Both the position numbers and the translations under genes were made by a program. Positions 1 through 6,378 of a stretch of 10,285 bases of DNA are shown in pieces. The DNA comes from an uncultured Leucobacter sp. GTDB taxonomy: Bacteria > Actinomycetota > Actinomycetes > Actinomycetales > Microbacteriaceae. The stretch's first letter is position 1. The number at the start of each line of letters is the position of its first letter. The stretch covers positions 1-10,285 of the forward strand of contig CALCJF010000027.1 in NCBI GenBank assembly GCA_937967375.1, in the 5' to 3' direction. The notes below the pieces were generated by a model. It ran no database searches. It saw only the letters and a list, made by a program, of their open reading frames with translations, and had not been told where the DNA came from.

Positions 1-2
1 CC

Positions 3-224
3 GCGAAACAAGTGGGCGAGATCCACTGGATGCTCGACAAGCGGGTACGCCCGCAGCTCGACCGCCTAGAGGGCGTCGGTGCGCAGACCGGGCGCGACGG
101 CAAGACCCGCACCCAAGAGCTCGACGAGATTCACTGGATGCTCGAACAGCGCGTACGCCCCGCGCTCGACCGCCTCACGCCACCGCTAACCGACGACCAC
201 ACGACCAACCCAGGCGCACTGTGA
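3..224 (+). CDS. Small phage-type protein with duplicated EIHWML motif, 5' end outside window
   Basis: I do not recognise a named family. The open frame runs back to the first bases of the window (A-K-Q before the GTG at 12) and no ribosome-binding site precedes that GTG, so the gene probably begins upstream and is shown as partial. From position 12 it encodes 70 residues. Two near-identical 17-residue units are present (EIHWML-x2-RVRP-x-LDRL), separated by a hydrophilic linker, followed by a polar tail rich in Pro, Thr and Asp. No signal peptide or membrane segment is seen. The stop overlaps the next gene by four bases (GTGA), so the three rightward genes are translationally coupled. The setting, beside small membrane proteins and an integrase, suggests a phage late or lysis-region protein; this is inference only. 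Confidence 0.6.
   Translation, partial: AKQVGEIHWMLDKRVRPQLDRLEGVGAQTGRDGKTRTQELDEIHWMLEQRVRPALDRLTPPLTDDHTTNPGAL
18..176 (+). repeat. Two 51-base in-frame direct repeats (18-68 and 126-176)
   Basis: The two units start 108 bases apart and match at 43 of 51 bases by hand count. They encode 17-residue units that match at 14 positions. Most differences are silent or conservative (Asp/Glu, Lys/Gln), so the repeat appears to be kept at protein level rather than being a fresh duplication. Confidence 0.8.
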
Positions 225-466
225 GTACGCTCACCACTGACGCGCTAATCGGCGCGCTCGCGCTCGTGCTCATCGCGGCGGGCGGCTGGCTCATCGGTGC
301 GCAGATCGCGGCACGCAGACGGTTCGCACGCATCATGCGTGAGAACCGGGCGCTCTGGTACTACACCCGAGTGCTCATTGACTGGGGATACAAGCCCCAC
401 ACCGGCGCTCCACCCGAGCCGCCCGACAGTATCAAACACCTCTACGAGTTTGGAGACACAGAATGA
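221..466 (+). CDS. Small single-pass membrane protein, prophage
   Basis: An 81-residue protein of unknown family. Residues about 8-30 form one hydrophobic helix (ALIGALALVLIAAGGWLIGA), followed at once by a basic stretch (ARRRFAR), which predicts the N-terminus outside and the C-terminus in the cytoplasm. The remaining 50 residues are soluble, with aromatic residues and a Pro-rich stretch. The GTG start overlaps the previous stop by four bases and the end overlaps the next ATG by four bases (ATGA), giving a compact three-gene unit typical of phage. A role in lysis (spanin- or holin-accessory-like) or as an unassigned membrane protein is possible. Only the membrane segment and the coupling are seen directly. 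Confidence 0.65.
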   Translation: MSTLTTDALIGALALVLIAAGGWLIGAQIAARRRFARIMRENRALWYYTRVLIDWGYKPHTGAPPEPPDSIKHLYEFGDTE

Positions 467-681
467 TTCAGGAAACCCGCATGAGTCGCCGCGCACGTCG
501 AGGCACCTGGTGGACGCTCAAGCGACGCCGCTGGGCGTACGGCATCGCGCTCGCGTCAGTGCCCGTCGCGCTCGCGTTCGGCATCGGCACTGAGCAGCAG
601 CTCGGCGCAGTTGTCGGCCTGGCCGCTGCTGTGCTCGGCGTCGGTGGCCTGGCGCTCGCGAACCCCACCAACGACGAATAG
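463..681 (+). CDS. Holin-like small membrane protein, prophage
   Basis: A 72-residue protein with a strongly basic N-terminus (RRARRGTWWTLKRRR, residues 8-23), a first hydrophobic helix at about 25-40 (YGIALASVPVALAFGIG) and a second at about 46-66 (LGAVVGLAAAVLGVGGLALAN), joined by a short turn with Glu and Gln. This layout resembles small two-helix holins or membrane proteins near actinophage lysis genes; the family call is from general resemblance only. A GGAG ribosome site at 452-455 supports the ATG at 463. A second start at ATG 481 also has an AGGA seven bases upstream, so a protein six residues shorter is possible; dual starts are a known feature of some holin genes. No endolysin gene lies inside the window, which weakens the lysis assignment. 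Confidence 0.6.
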   Translation: MIQETRMSRRARRGTWWTLKRRRWAYGIALASVPVALAFGIGTEQQLGAVVGLAAAVLGVGGLALANPTNDE

Positions 682-692
682 CTGTAGACATG

Positions 693-732
693 CCACAGGC
701 CGGCTACCCGATTAGGTCCAGCCGGCCTGTGG
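693..732. terminator. Strong hairpin between convergent genes
   Basis: A perfect 13-base-pair stem (693-705 with 720-732) encloses a 14-base loop. It lies 11 bases after the holin-like stop and 15 bases before the stop of the facing leftward gene, so it can serve as a terminator for both directions. No U-tract follows on either side; terminators without U-tracts are common in high-GC actinobacteria. Confidence 0.75.
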
Positions 733-747
733 TGATTCCACAATTCT

Positions 748-1008
748 CTAGTTGTCTTGGCGCTTTCCGAGCGCGGCAATGATCCCGGCACCGGCGAAGA
801 GCGGTGCGGCGACGAAGAGCAGGAGCCCCGCGATCAGTGCAGGCTCTATTGCGCTTTCTGACATTGCGATAAACAGCAGCAGCGCGGCGAACGCTACCGC
901 GACGATGCCGGAGTAGAACAGGGCGCGAAACGGCGTGAGAGCGGCCTGCACGAGCTTTGCGGCTTCGGTGGTGGTTGGCGTCGTTGCCGTGGGTTGTGTT
1001 TCACTCAT
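748..1008 (-). CDS. Small two-helix membrane protein downstream of integrase
   Basis: An 86-residue protein of unknown family. The first 20 residues are polar and rich in Thr, Pro and Gln. Two hydrophobic helices follow at about residues 30-48 (ALFYSGIVAVAFAALLLFIA) and 57-79 (ALIAGLLLFVAAPLFAGAGIIAAL), then a short basic end. The ATG has an AGGA site seven bases upstream. The gene starts 13 bases after the integrase stop on the same strand, so the two are almost certainly co-transcribed and this gene should be expressed in the lysogen whenever the integrase is. Small membrane proteins expressed from prophages sometimes block superinfection, but nothing in the sequence shows this directly; a structural membrane role is equally possible. 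Confidence 0.65.
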   Translation of the reverse strand: MSETQPTATTPTTTEAAKLVQAALTPFRALFYSGIVAVAFAALLLFIAMSESAIEPALIAGLLLFVAAPLFAGAGIIAALGKRQDN

Positions 1009-1021
1009 GCGATGATCCTAT

Positions 1022-1918
1022 CTAGGCCGCGAGCGGTTGAGATTGATCGAGCGGTTTCAAGAGGGCAATAGCGTCGGCTTTGCGCTGCTCGGATACTCTC
1101 GTGTAGATCTGCGTGGTCGATAGATCCTCGTGCAGCATAAGCTCTTGCACGACGCGAATATCAGCGCCGCCCTCGACTAGATCGGTGCCGAAGCTGTGGC
1201 GCAGCGAGTGTGGCGTGAGGCGTGGGTCTACGATGCCCGCGCGTTGCTTGATGATCGTTATTCGGTCTGTGACCGCGTGCCCCGAGATCGGCAGGCCGGT
1301 GTGCTTCGGTGACGGGAACCACCAGTCAGTGCGCGGCATCGAGAGGGCGAGCTTCGCAATCTCGGCATTGAGTGGCAGGCGACGTTCTTTGCCGCCCTTG
1401 GCGACGGTGCGAATCGTCATGGTAACTAGGTCGATGTCGTCACCGCGCACGCGGGCGATCTGCGACACCCGGAACCCCTGGAAGTAGCCGAGCAAGATCA
1501 TCGCACGCGTGAGCGGGCGAGCAGCGGCATCGAGCATGAGCGCGATCTGCTCGCGCGTGAACGGGCGAGGCGTGCCTTTGGGTGCTTTCACGACCGGCAC
1601 GCGCTCGGCTGGGCTTTCTTCGATGTACCCATCGACCATGAGGTATGTGTAGAACGTGGTGATCGCGTTGCGCTCGGTGACCGCACTACTCGACTTGATG
1701 CCGCCGCGCCCGAGATGCGCCCGGATCGTGCGCTGCGTCTGCTCGAGCAGCGGCACCCCGGTGCGCGCGGCGAGCGTCGTCAAGATCGAGACACGGTTTC
1801 GGATAGTCGCGGGCGAGAGCCGCTGGGCTTGCATGTATTCTGCGAACGCTTGTAATAATTCATTATCCATCGAGCCAGCGTGCCAGCGCACACGCGCCCG
1901 CTCTGACGCGCTCAGCAT
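1022..1918 (-). CDS. int: Tyrosine recombinase / phage integrase
   Basis: A complete 298-residue integrase of the XerC/XerD-like tyrosine recombinase family, which cuts and rejoins DNA through a 3'-phosphotyrosine to insert or excise the element. Residues about 18-105 form the SAM-like core-binding domain (LSPATIRNRVSIL, TTFYTYLMVDGYIEESPAERV); residues about 118-290 form the catalytic domain. All catalytic residues are visible: Arg150 in GFRVSQI, Lys174 in the VAKGGKERRLPL hairpin, His237 and Arg240 in HSLRH, His263 in LMLHEDLSTT, and Tyr272 in IYTRV. The usual Glu after the first Arg (RxSE) is Gln here. I chose the ATG at 1918 because AGG lies six to seven bases upstream and it directly follows the previous stop (TAACATG). 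The ATG at 1870 lacks a ribosome site, and a GTG at 2011 would overlap the upstream gene heavily. It lies about 260 bases from the tRNA-derived att site. Confidence 0.93.
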   Translation of the reverse strand: MLSASERARVRWHAGSMDNELLQAFAEYMQAQRLSPATIRNRVSILTTLAARTGVPLLEQTQRTIRAHLGRGGIKSSSAVTERNAITTFYTYLMVDGYIEESPAERVPVVKAPKGTPRPFTREQIALMLDAAARPLTRAMILLGYFQGFRVSQIARVRGDDIDLVTMTIRTVAKGGKERRLPLNAEIAKLALSMPRTDWWFPSPKHTGLPISGHAVTDRITIIKQRAGIVDPRLTPHSLRHSFGTDLVEGGADIRVVQELMLHEDLSTTQIYTRVSEQRKADAIALLKPLDQSQPLAA

Positions 1919-1919
1919 G

Positions 1920-2126
1920 TTACCTACTCGACCAGGCGTGCAGCGCCTCGGTTGCGGCACGGAACTCGGCAAGCATCTCTCGGCGATGCTCGGCGCGCAA
2001 CGTCGCCGCACGCGGCGACCGGTCGCAGACGTATTCTGGATCGTTCATTCGATCATCTGCGTCAACCATGCTGGCGAGCGCAGCTGCCGCCCGGTTGTAC
2101 CGCTCGAGTACGTCATTCACGCTCAT
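1920..2126 (-). CDS. Hypothetical 68-residue protein upstream of integrase
   Basis: A small, highly charged, probably all-helical protein (MSVNDVLERYNRAAAALASMVDADD... ending AATEALHAWSSR). I do not recognise it. It lacks a clear helix-turn-helix, so it is not an obvious excisionase, although recombination directionality factors are small, diverse and often sit exactly here. The ATG at 2126 follows a weak purine-rich stretch (AGGCGGGC). The longer open frame from 2252 is rejected because it would read through the tRNA fragment. The TAA lies one base before the integrase ATG, so integrase translation is probably coupled to this gene. It is the first gene inside the element from the attR side and would be read from a promoter between 2127 and about 2180; I could not identify convincing promoter hexamers there. 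Confidence 0.6.
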   Translation of the reverse strand: MSVNDVLERYNRAAAALASMVDADDRMNDPEYVCDRSPRAATLRAEHRREMLAEFRAATEALHAWSSR

Positions 2127-2182
2127 GCTGCCCGCCTGCTTGCTAGGTCGATTACTTCTGCCATGTGACCAGTCTGAGGCAC

Positions 2183-2232
2183 CCACGTTTTCACCGTGGA
2201 TGTCGTCGGTTCGATCCCGGCAGGGCCCACCA
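2183..2232 (+). other. Candidate prophage attR: 3' half of a tRNA gene
   Basis: These 50 bases fold exactly as the 3' half of a tRNA. The anticodon stem is 2183-2187 paired with 2195-2199 around the 7-base loop TTTTCAC. A 5-base variable region (2200-2204, ATGTC) follows. The T stem is 2205-2209 with 2217-2221 around TTCGATC. The acceptor 3' strand is 2222-2228 (AGGGCCC), then A73 and an encoded CCA at 2230-2232. Nothing upstream supplies a matching GGGCCCT 5' strand or a normal D arm, so this is not a working tRNA gene. Phage integrases commonly use the tRNA 3' half as attB and leave such a duplicate at the far end. With the integrase to the left, the intact tRNA should lie left of the window. 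The literal anticodon is UUC (Glu), but the body looks more like tRNA-Val. Confidence 0.85.
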
Positions 2233-2236
2233 CCGC

Positions 2237-2250
2237 GGGACGGAAGTCCC
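2237..2250. terminator. Short GNRA-loop hairpin after the tRNA 3' end
   Basis: A 5-base-pair stem (GGGAC 2237-2241 with GTCCC 2246-2250) closes on a GGAA tetraloop, four bases after the CCA. It may be the original terminator of the tRNA that was the integration target, and it also sits just beyond the stop of the leftward exporter gene. No U-tract is present. Confidence 0.4.
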
Positions 2251-2278
2251 AATCACCCCACGCGACGCCCTGGTCGGT

Positions 2279-2908
2279 TCAGAAGATGAATCCGATGGTC
2301 ATGAGAATACCTAGGGCCAACACAATCGCATTTCCGGCCATCGTTGTGAGATGCCGAAGCCGTCTGCCGGTCTTCCAACGAACGATCGCTCCCACCAGCA
2401 CAAGGAGTAGCTGCCAGCTCAAGGAGGCCACCGCGACCCCGGCGACAAACGAGACAGCGCCAGCGGCGGAGTCCAGTACCGTAGACAAGGCCGTGACAAC
2501 CGCAGCGAAATACACCAATGTCGCCGGGTTGATCGCAGTGAGTCCGAAGAACAGCAGGAAACGATGTCTTGATCGACTATGAAGCGCCCGGGAGTCGAGT
2601 TTGGTTCTTTCGACCGAAGCTCGCGCACGCACGAGGTTCCAGATAGCGAGCGCTATCAGTGCGAGACCTCCGATAATCCTCGGCCATGGCGTCCAGCCGG
2701 TAATCACCGCCGAAACTCCCACTCCGACAATCACAGCCGTCGCACAGTAGATGAGGTCCACGATGGCTACGGCAGCGGCGGCAGGCGTACCTCGCACCCA
2801 TCCCAGAGATGCACCCTCCTGAACCAGCAGCACTCCGATTGCACCGAGCGGCGCAGCAAGCGCGAGACCGGCGACCAATCCTGTTGTGAGTGCGGTGAGC
2901 GGATCCAT
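2279..2908 (-). CDS. LysE/RhtB-family amino-acid exporter
   Basis: A 209-residue integral membrane protein of the LysE translocator family, which exports amino acids or similar small molecules across the cytoplasmic membrane. About six hydrophobic segments are visible: residues near 6-28, 38-65, 72-90, 112-135, 140-170 and 185-209 (approximate). The N-terminal motif APLGAIGVLLVQEG corresponds to the family's conserved Pro-Gly region of helix 1, and INPATLVYFAAVV matches the conserved Asn-Pro of the central helix. The length is typical. I prefer the ATG at 2908; the GTG at 2914 is also open and neither has a strong ribosome site. It is divergent from an Lrp-type regulator 40 bases away, a usual arrangement for regulated amino-acid exporters. 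The substrate cannot be told from sequence. G/C bias seems lower than in aceE or the fab genes. Confidence 0.88.
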   Translation of the reverse strand: MDPLTALTTGLVAGLALAAPLGAIGVLLVQEGASLGWVRGTPAAAAVAIVDLIYCATAVIVGVGVSAVITGWTPWPRIIGGLALIALAIWNLVRARASVERTKLDSRALHSRSRHRFLLFFGLTAINPATLVYFAAVVTALSTVLDSAAGAVSFVAGVAVASLSWQLLLVLVGAIVRWKTGRRLRHLTTMAGNAIVLALGILMTIGFIF

Positions 2909-2910
2909 AC

Positions 2911-2925
2911 CCACGAGTGTCGTGG
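2911..2925. promoter_or_regulatory. Palindrome in divergent exporter/regulator intergenic region
   Basis: CCACGA-GTG-TCGTGG is a perfect 6-base inverted repeat with a 3-base spacer. It occupies much of the 40 bases between the exporter ATG and the regulator ATG. Its place suggests an operator for the Lrp-type protein controlling both genes. A TATGAC sequence at 2937-2942 sits about 7 bases before the regulator's ATG, at the distance expected for a -10 box of a leaderless transcript. Both readings are inference. Confidence 0.45.
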
Positions 2926-2948
2926 TTGCCGACTGCTATGACTGCACG

Positions 2949-3410
2949 ATGATGCAGCAGCGTGAGAGAATTCTCTGTGTGGACCGGCTAGACGAACAGA
3001 TCATCAATATTCTGCGCGCAGACGGCAGAGCTTCGTTCAGTGCAGTCGGTCGGCAAGTTGGATTGAGCACCAATGCCGTGGCGGCCAGGATTCGCCGACT
3101 TGAGGCCGATAGCGTGATCATTGGGTACCAGGCGGTGCTGAGCTCAGATCTCCCGGACCGAGCAATCGGCATTGAGGCCTTTGTTGACGTACGCCTCAAC
3201 CAGGATCGGGACTCAGAAGATTTTCTCGCGTGGGCGCTGAGAGTCCCCCAGATTCTCGATGCAGTGCATGTCACCGGCCCCTACGACTACCTGTTGCGTG
3301 TCCGCACCAAAGACACGGCGTCCCTTGACAGCCTGCTTCGACTCTTAAAGAGGGAAGCCGGGGCCGCGCAGACACAGACTCGGCTCGCGCTGCGGGCGCC
3401 CTCTCAATAA
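2949..3410 (+). CDS. Lrp/AsnC-family transcriptional regulator
   Basis: A protein of about 153 residues with the two-domain Lrp/AsnC layout. An N-terminal winged helix-turn-helix covers about residues 11-60 (VDRLDEQIINILRADGRAS, then LSTNAVAARIRRLEADSVIIGYQAVL). A C-terminal RAM ligand-binding and oligomerisation domain covers about 70-150 (AFVDVRL, VHVTGPYDYLLRVRTKD). Such proteins bind amino acids and control amino-acid transport or metabolism. The divergent LysE-type exporter is the likely target. The start is uncertain: ATG at 2949 or 2952 has no ribosome site but could be read from a leaderless message; GTG at 2979 has a GAGAG stretch upstream and begins just before the conserved DRLDEQI. 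The open frame back to 2886 is rejected because it would overlap the exporter gene and contains no family sequence. Confidence 0.88.
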   Translation: MMQQRERILCVDRLDEQIINILRADGRASFSAVGRQVGLSTNAVAARIRRLEADSVIIGYQAVLSSDLPDRAIGIEAFVDVRLNQDRDSEDFLAWALRVPQILDAVHVTGPYDYLLRVRTKDTASLDSLLRLLKREAGAAQTQTRLALRAPSQ

Positions 3411-3623
3411 AGGTCGAAGTCGATTCCGCCGCAGAATCCACTGGCCCGTGCCCCCAAAGCCGCCTCGCAACCGAACTTTTGGATAGTGCCAACAGGCCCG
3501 ACCTCGATATGCGCGTGAATGTCGTTGGTGTTCGATAGTCTGGTGGCGGTCTCACTTATCGGCGAGGCCATGCTCGCGCGGCAAGAACCAGAGCCGGCGC
3601 GACACTCGTGAAGGAGCATTATC
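3411..3623 (+). promoter_or_regulatory. Intergenic region carrying the aceE leader
   Basis: These 213 bases hold no convincing gene. They must contain the aceE promoter. Two GATAGT stretches (3482-3487 and 3534-3539) resemble actinobacterial -10 boxes, but neither has a recognisable -35 at the right distance. A weak 5-base-pair hairpin (3422-3426 with 3434-3438) lies just after the regulator's stop. An AAGGAG ribosome site is at 3611-3616. Confidence 0.35.
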
Positions 3624-6350
3624 GTGGCTGTGAACACAGAGGATCCGTACGCGCCGGAGAGCAATGACATCGACCCGCAAGAAACTGGCGAGTGGGTTGA
3701 GTCGCTTGACGCGGTCGTAGACGAGCGCGGCGCGGCCCGCGGTCGAGAGATCATGACGAGCCTGCTGGCTCGCAGTCGTCAGCTGCACTTGAATGTTCCG
3801 CAGGTGCCCACCACCGACTACGTGAACACGATCGCTTCTGAAGACGAGCCCGAGTTTCCGGGCGATGAAGAGCTTGAGCGCAACTACCGTCGCTGGTTGC
3901 GTTGGAACGCGGCAGTCACCGTGCACCGCGCGCAGGCTCCCGGCATCGGCGTCGGCGGCCACATCTCGACCTATGGTTCTGCAGCCTCGCTCTACGAGGT
4001 CGGCTTCAATCACTTCTTCCGCGGCCAGGATCACCCCGGCGGCGGCGACCAGATCTTCATTCAGGGGCACGCCTCGCCCGGCGTCTACTCGCGCGCCTTC
4101 CTCGAGGGCCGCTTGAGCGAAGAGCAGCTCGACGGCTTCCGTCAGGAGCACTCGCACGCGGGAGGCGGGCTGCCGAGCTACCCGCACCCTCGCCTGCTGC
4201 CCGACTTCTGGCAGTTCCCTACCGTGTCGATGGGTCTTGGCCCGATCAACGCGATCTACCAGGCACAGCTCAACAAGTACCTCACCAACCGCGGCATCAA
4301 GGATGCTTCAGATCAACACGTCTGGGCGTTCCTCGGCGACGGCGAGATGGACGAGGTCGAGAGCCGCGGCCAGCTGCAGGTTGCGGCAAACGAGGGTCTC
4401 GATAACCTCACCTTCGTGATCAACTGCAACCTGCAGCGACTCGATGGTCCGGTTCGTGGCAACGGCAAGATCATTCAGGAGCTCGAAAGCTACTTCCGTG
4501 GCGCGGGCTGGAACGTCATCAAGGTCATCTGGGGCCGCGAGTGGGACGAGCTGCTCGACCGCGACACCAGCGGTGCACTGCTGAACGTCATGAACACGAC
4601 GCCCGACGGCGACTACCAGACATACAAGGCCGAGAACGGTGCGTACATTCGCAACCACTTCTTTGGCAAAGACGAGCGCGCGCTCGCCCTCGTCGAAGGT
4701 TACACCGACGAGCAGATCTGGCAGCTTCGCCGAGGTGGCCACGACTACCGCAAGGTGTACGCGGCATACAAGGCAGCCATGGAGCATAAGGGCCGCCCCA
4801 CCGTCATTCTCGCGAAGACCGTCAAGGGTTACGGCCTCGGACCACATTTCGAGGGTCGCAACGCGACTCACCAGATGAAGAAGATGACGCTCGACGACCT
4901 GAAGCGGTTCCGCGACACGATGCGCATTCCGATCACCGACGAGCAGCTCGAGGCCGATCCGTACCGTCCGCCGTACTACCACCCGGGCGCCGATGATCCC
5001 GCGATCAAGTACATGCACGAACGCCGCAACGCGCTCGGCGGGTTCTTGCCCGAGCGCCGCACGAAGCACGTCGAGTTGCAGCTGCCCGAGGCCAAGAACT
5101 ACGCCATCGCAGCAAAGGGCACGGGCACGCAGGAGGCGGCGACCACCATGGTCTTCGTGCGCCTTCTGAAAGATCTCATGCGCGACAAGGGGTTCGGTTC
5201 GCGTTTCGTGCCGATCATTCCCGACGAAGCCCGCACCTTCGGCATGGACAGCTACTTCCCGACCTCGAAGATTTACAACCCACACGGCCAGAACTACACC
5301 TCGGTCGACCGCGAACTGCTGCTCGCCTACAAGGAGAGCCCGCAGGGCGTGCTCATTCACGTCGGCATCAACGAGGCAGGTGCCGCGGCGGCGTTCACCG
5401 CGGTCGGCACCTCGTACTCGACGCACGGCCAGCCGCTGATTCCGATCTACATCTTCTACTCGATGTTTGGATTCCAGCGCACGGGCGACGCAATCTGGGC
5501 CGCAGGCGATCAGATGGCGCGCGGCTTCATGATCGGCGCGACCGCAGGCCGCACGACACTGACCGGAGAGGGTCTCCAACACGCCGACGGGCACTCACTC
5601 GTGCTCTCGAACACGAATCCAGCCGTGCTCTCCTACGATCCGGCATACGGGTACGAGGTCGGCCACATCGTGCGCAGCGGCATCGAACGAATGTACGGCG
5701 GCACGCACCCGGATCCGAACGTGATGTACTACATGACGGTGTACAACGAGCCGATCATTCACCCGGCCGAGCCAGAGGGCACCGACGTCGACGGCATCGT
5801 TCGCGGCATCCACCGTGTCAGCGCGGCGAAGACCGACGGCACCCCCGCTCAGATCTTCGCGTCGGGCGTTGCCGTGCCGTGGGCGATCGAGGCACAACAG
5901 CTGCTCGCGGACGACTGGGGCGTGGCCGCAGACGTCTGGAGCGTCACCTCGTGGAGCGAGTTGCGCCGAGACGGCCTCGCAGCCGAGCGCCACAACTTCT
6001 TGCACCCCGAGGCTGAGCCTAAGGTTGCGTACCTCACCGAGAAGCTCGCTGGCGCCGAGGGGCCCGTGGTCGCGGTCAGCGACTGGGCAACCGACGTACC
6101 CGACCAGATCAGGCAGTTCGTGCCCGGCGACTACACCGTGCTCGGCGCTGACGGCTTCGGTTTCAGCGACACCCGCGCCGCCGCACGCCGCTACTTCGCG
6201 ATCGACCGCGAGTCGGTTGTGGTGCGCGTGCTGCAGCGCCTCGCAGCACAGGGCAAGATCGACGCATCGATCCCTTTGCAGGCGGCCGAGAAGTACCGCC
6301 TGCTCAACGTGAACGCCGGAACAACCGGCGGCGCGGGCGGAGACGCATAA
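3624..6350 (+). CDS. aceE: Pyruvate dehydrogenase E1 component, homodimeric type
   Basis: A 908-residue AceE, the thiamine-diphosphate enzyme that decarboxylates pyruvate and passes the acetyl group to the lipoyl domain of the E2 partner in the cytoplasmic pyruvate dehydrogenase complex, giving acetyl-CoA. Length matches the family (about 900). The N-terminal domain contains the HISTYGSAASLYEVGFNHFF region (113-132) and the substrate-side QIFIQGHASPGVYSRAFLEGRL. The thiamine-diphosphate signature starts at GDGEMDE (238-244) and runs to INCNLQRLDGPVRGNGK. RRGGHD and KTVKGYGLG follow, and the pyrimidine-binding and C-terminal domains are intact. The GTG start at 3624 is fixed by AAGGAG seven bases upstream. 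No E2 or E3 gene is nearby, which is usual in actinobacteria. The next gene, a fatty-acid regulator, begins 28 bases downstream, the same linkage as in mycobacteria (aceE then mabR). Confidence 0.97.
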   Translation: MAVNTEDPYAPESNDIDPQETGEWVESLDAVVDERGAARGREIMTSLLARSRQLHLNVPQVPTTDYVNTIASEDEPEFPGDEELERNYRRWLRWNAAVTVHRAQAPGIGVGGHISTYGSAASLYEVGFNHFFRGQDHPGGGDQIFIQGHASPGVYSRAFLEGRLSEEQLDGFRQEHSHAGGGLPSYPHPRLLPDFWQFPTVSMGLGPINAIYQAQLNKYLTNRGIKDASDQHVWAFLGDGEMDEVESRGQLQVAANEGLDNLTFVINCNLQRLDGPVRGNGKIIQELESYFRGAGWNVIKVIWGREWDELLDRDTSGALLNVMNTTPDGDYQTYKAENGAYIRNHFFGKDERALALVEGYTDEQIWQLRRGGHDYRKVYAAYKAAMEHKGRPTVILAKTVKGYGLGPHFEGRNATHQMKKMTLDDLKRFRDTMRIPITDEQLEADPYRPPYYHPGADDPAIKYMHERRNALGGFLPERRTKHVELQLPEAKNYAIAAKGTGTQEAATTMVFVRLLKDLMRDKGFGSRFVPIIPDEARTFGMDSYFPTSKIYNPHGQNYTSVDRELLLAYKESPQGVLIHVGINEAGAAAAFTAVGTSYSTHGQPLIPIYIFYSMFGFQRTGDAIWAAGDQMARGFMIGATAGRTTLTGEGLQHADGHSLVLSNTNPAVLSYDPAYGYEVGHIVRSGIERMYGGTHPDPNVMYYMTVYNEPIIHPAEPEGTDVDGIVRGIHRVSAAKTDGTPAQIFASGVAVPWAIEAQQLLADDWGVAADVWSVTSWSELRRDGLAAERHNFLHPEAEPKVAYLTEKLAGAEGPVVAVSDWATDVPDQIRQFVPGDYTVLGADGFGFSDTRAAARRYFAIDRESVVVRVLQRLAAQGKIDASIPLQAAEKYRLLNVNAGTTGGAGGDA

Positions 6351-6378
6351 CTCCCCCACGGAGCTGCACGGAGCACGG

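Noticed and set aside
1022..2011. A longer integrase beginning at GTG 2011
   Set aside because: It would overlap almost half of the upstream gene, and the extra residues do not resemble an integrase N-terminus; ATG 1918 has a better ribosome site.
2150..2232. A complete tRNA gene
   Set aside because: The 3' half is perfect, but the bases where the 5' acceptor strand should lie (about 2150-2157) do not pair with AGGGCCC and the only D-stem candidate leaves a 15-base loop. It is a fragment.
3404..3571. A 55-residue minus-strand frame in the aceE leader
   Set aside because: No ribosome site and no known family; it lies in the region that must hold the aceE promoter. It ends just short of the lrp stop, but I see nothing that supports translation.
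4308..5594. A 428-codon open frame on the minus strand inside aceE
   Set aside because: It is antisense to a fully conserved enzyme gene and reflects the G/C third-position bias; the translation shows no recognisable domain and has an implausible composition.
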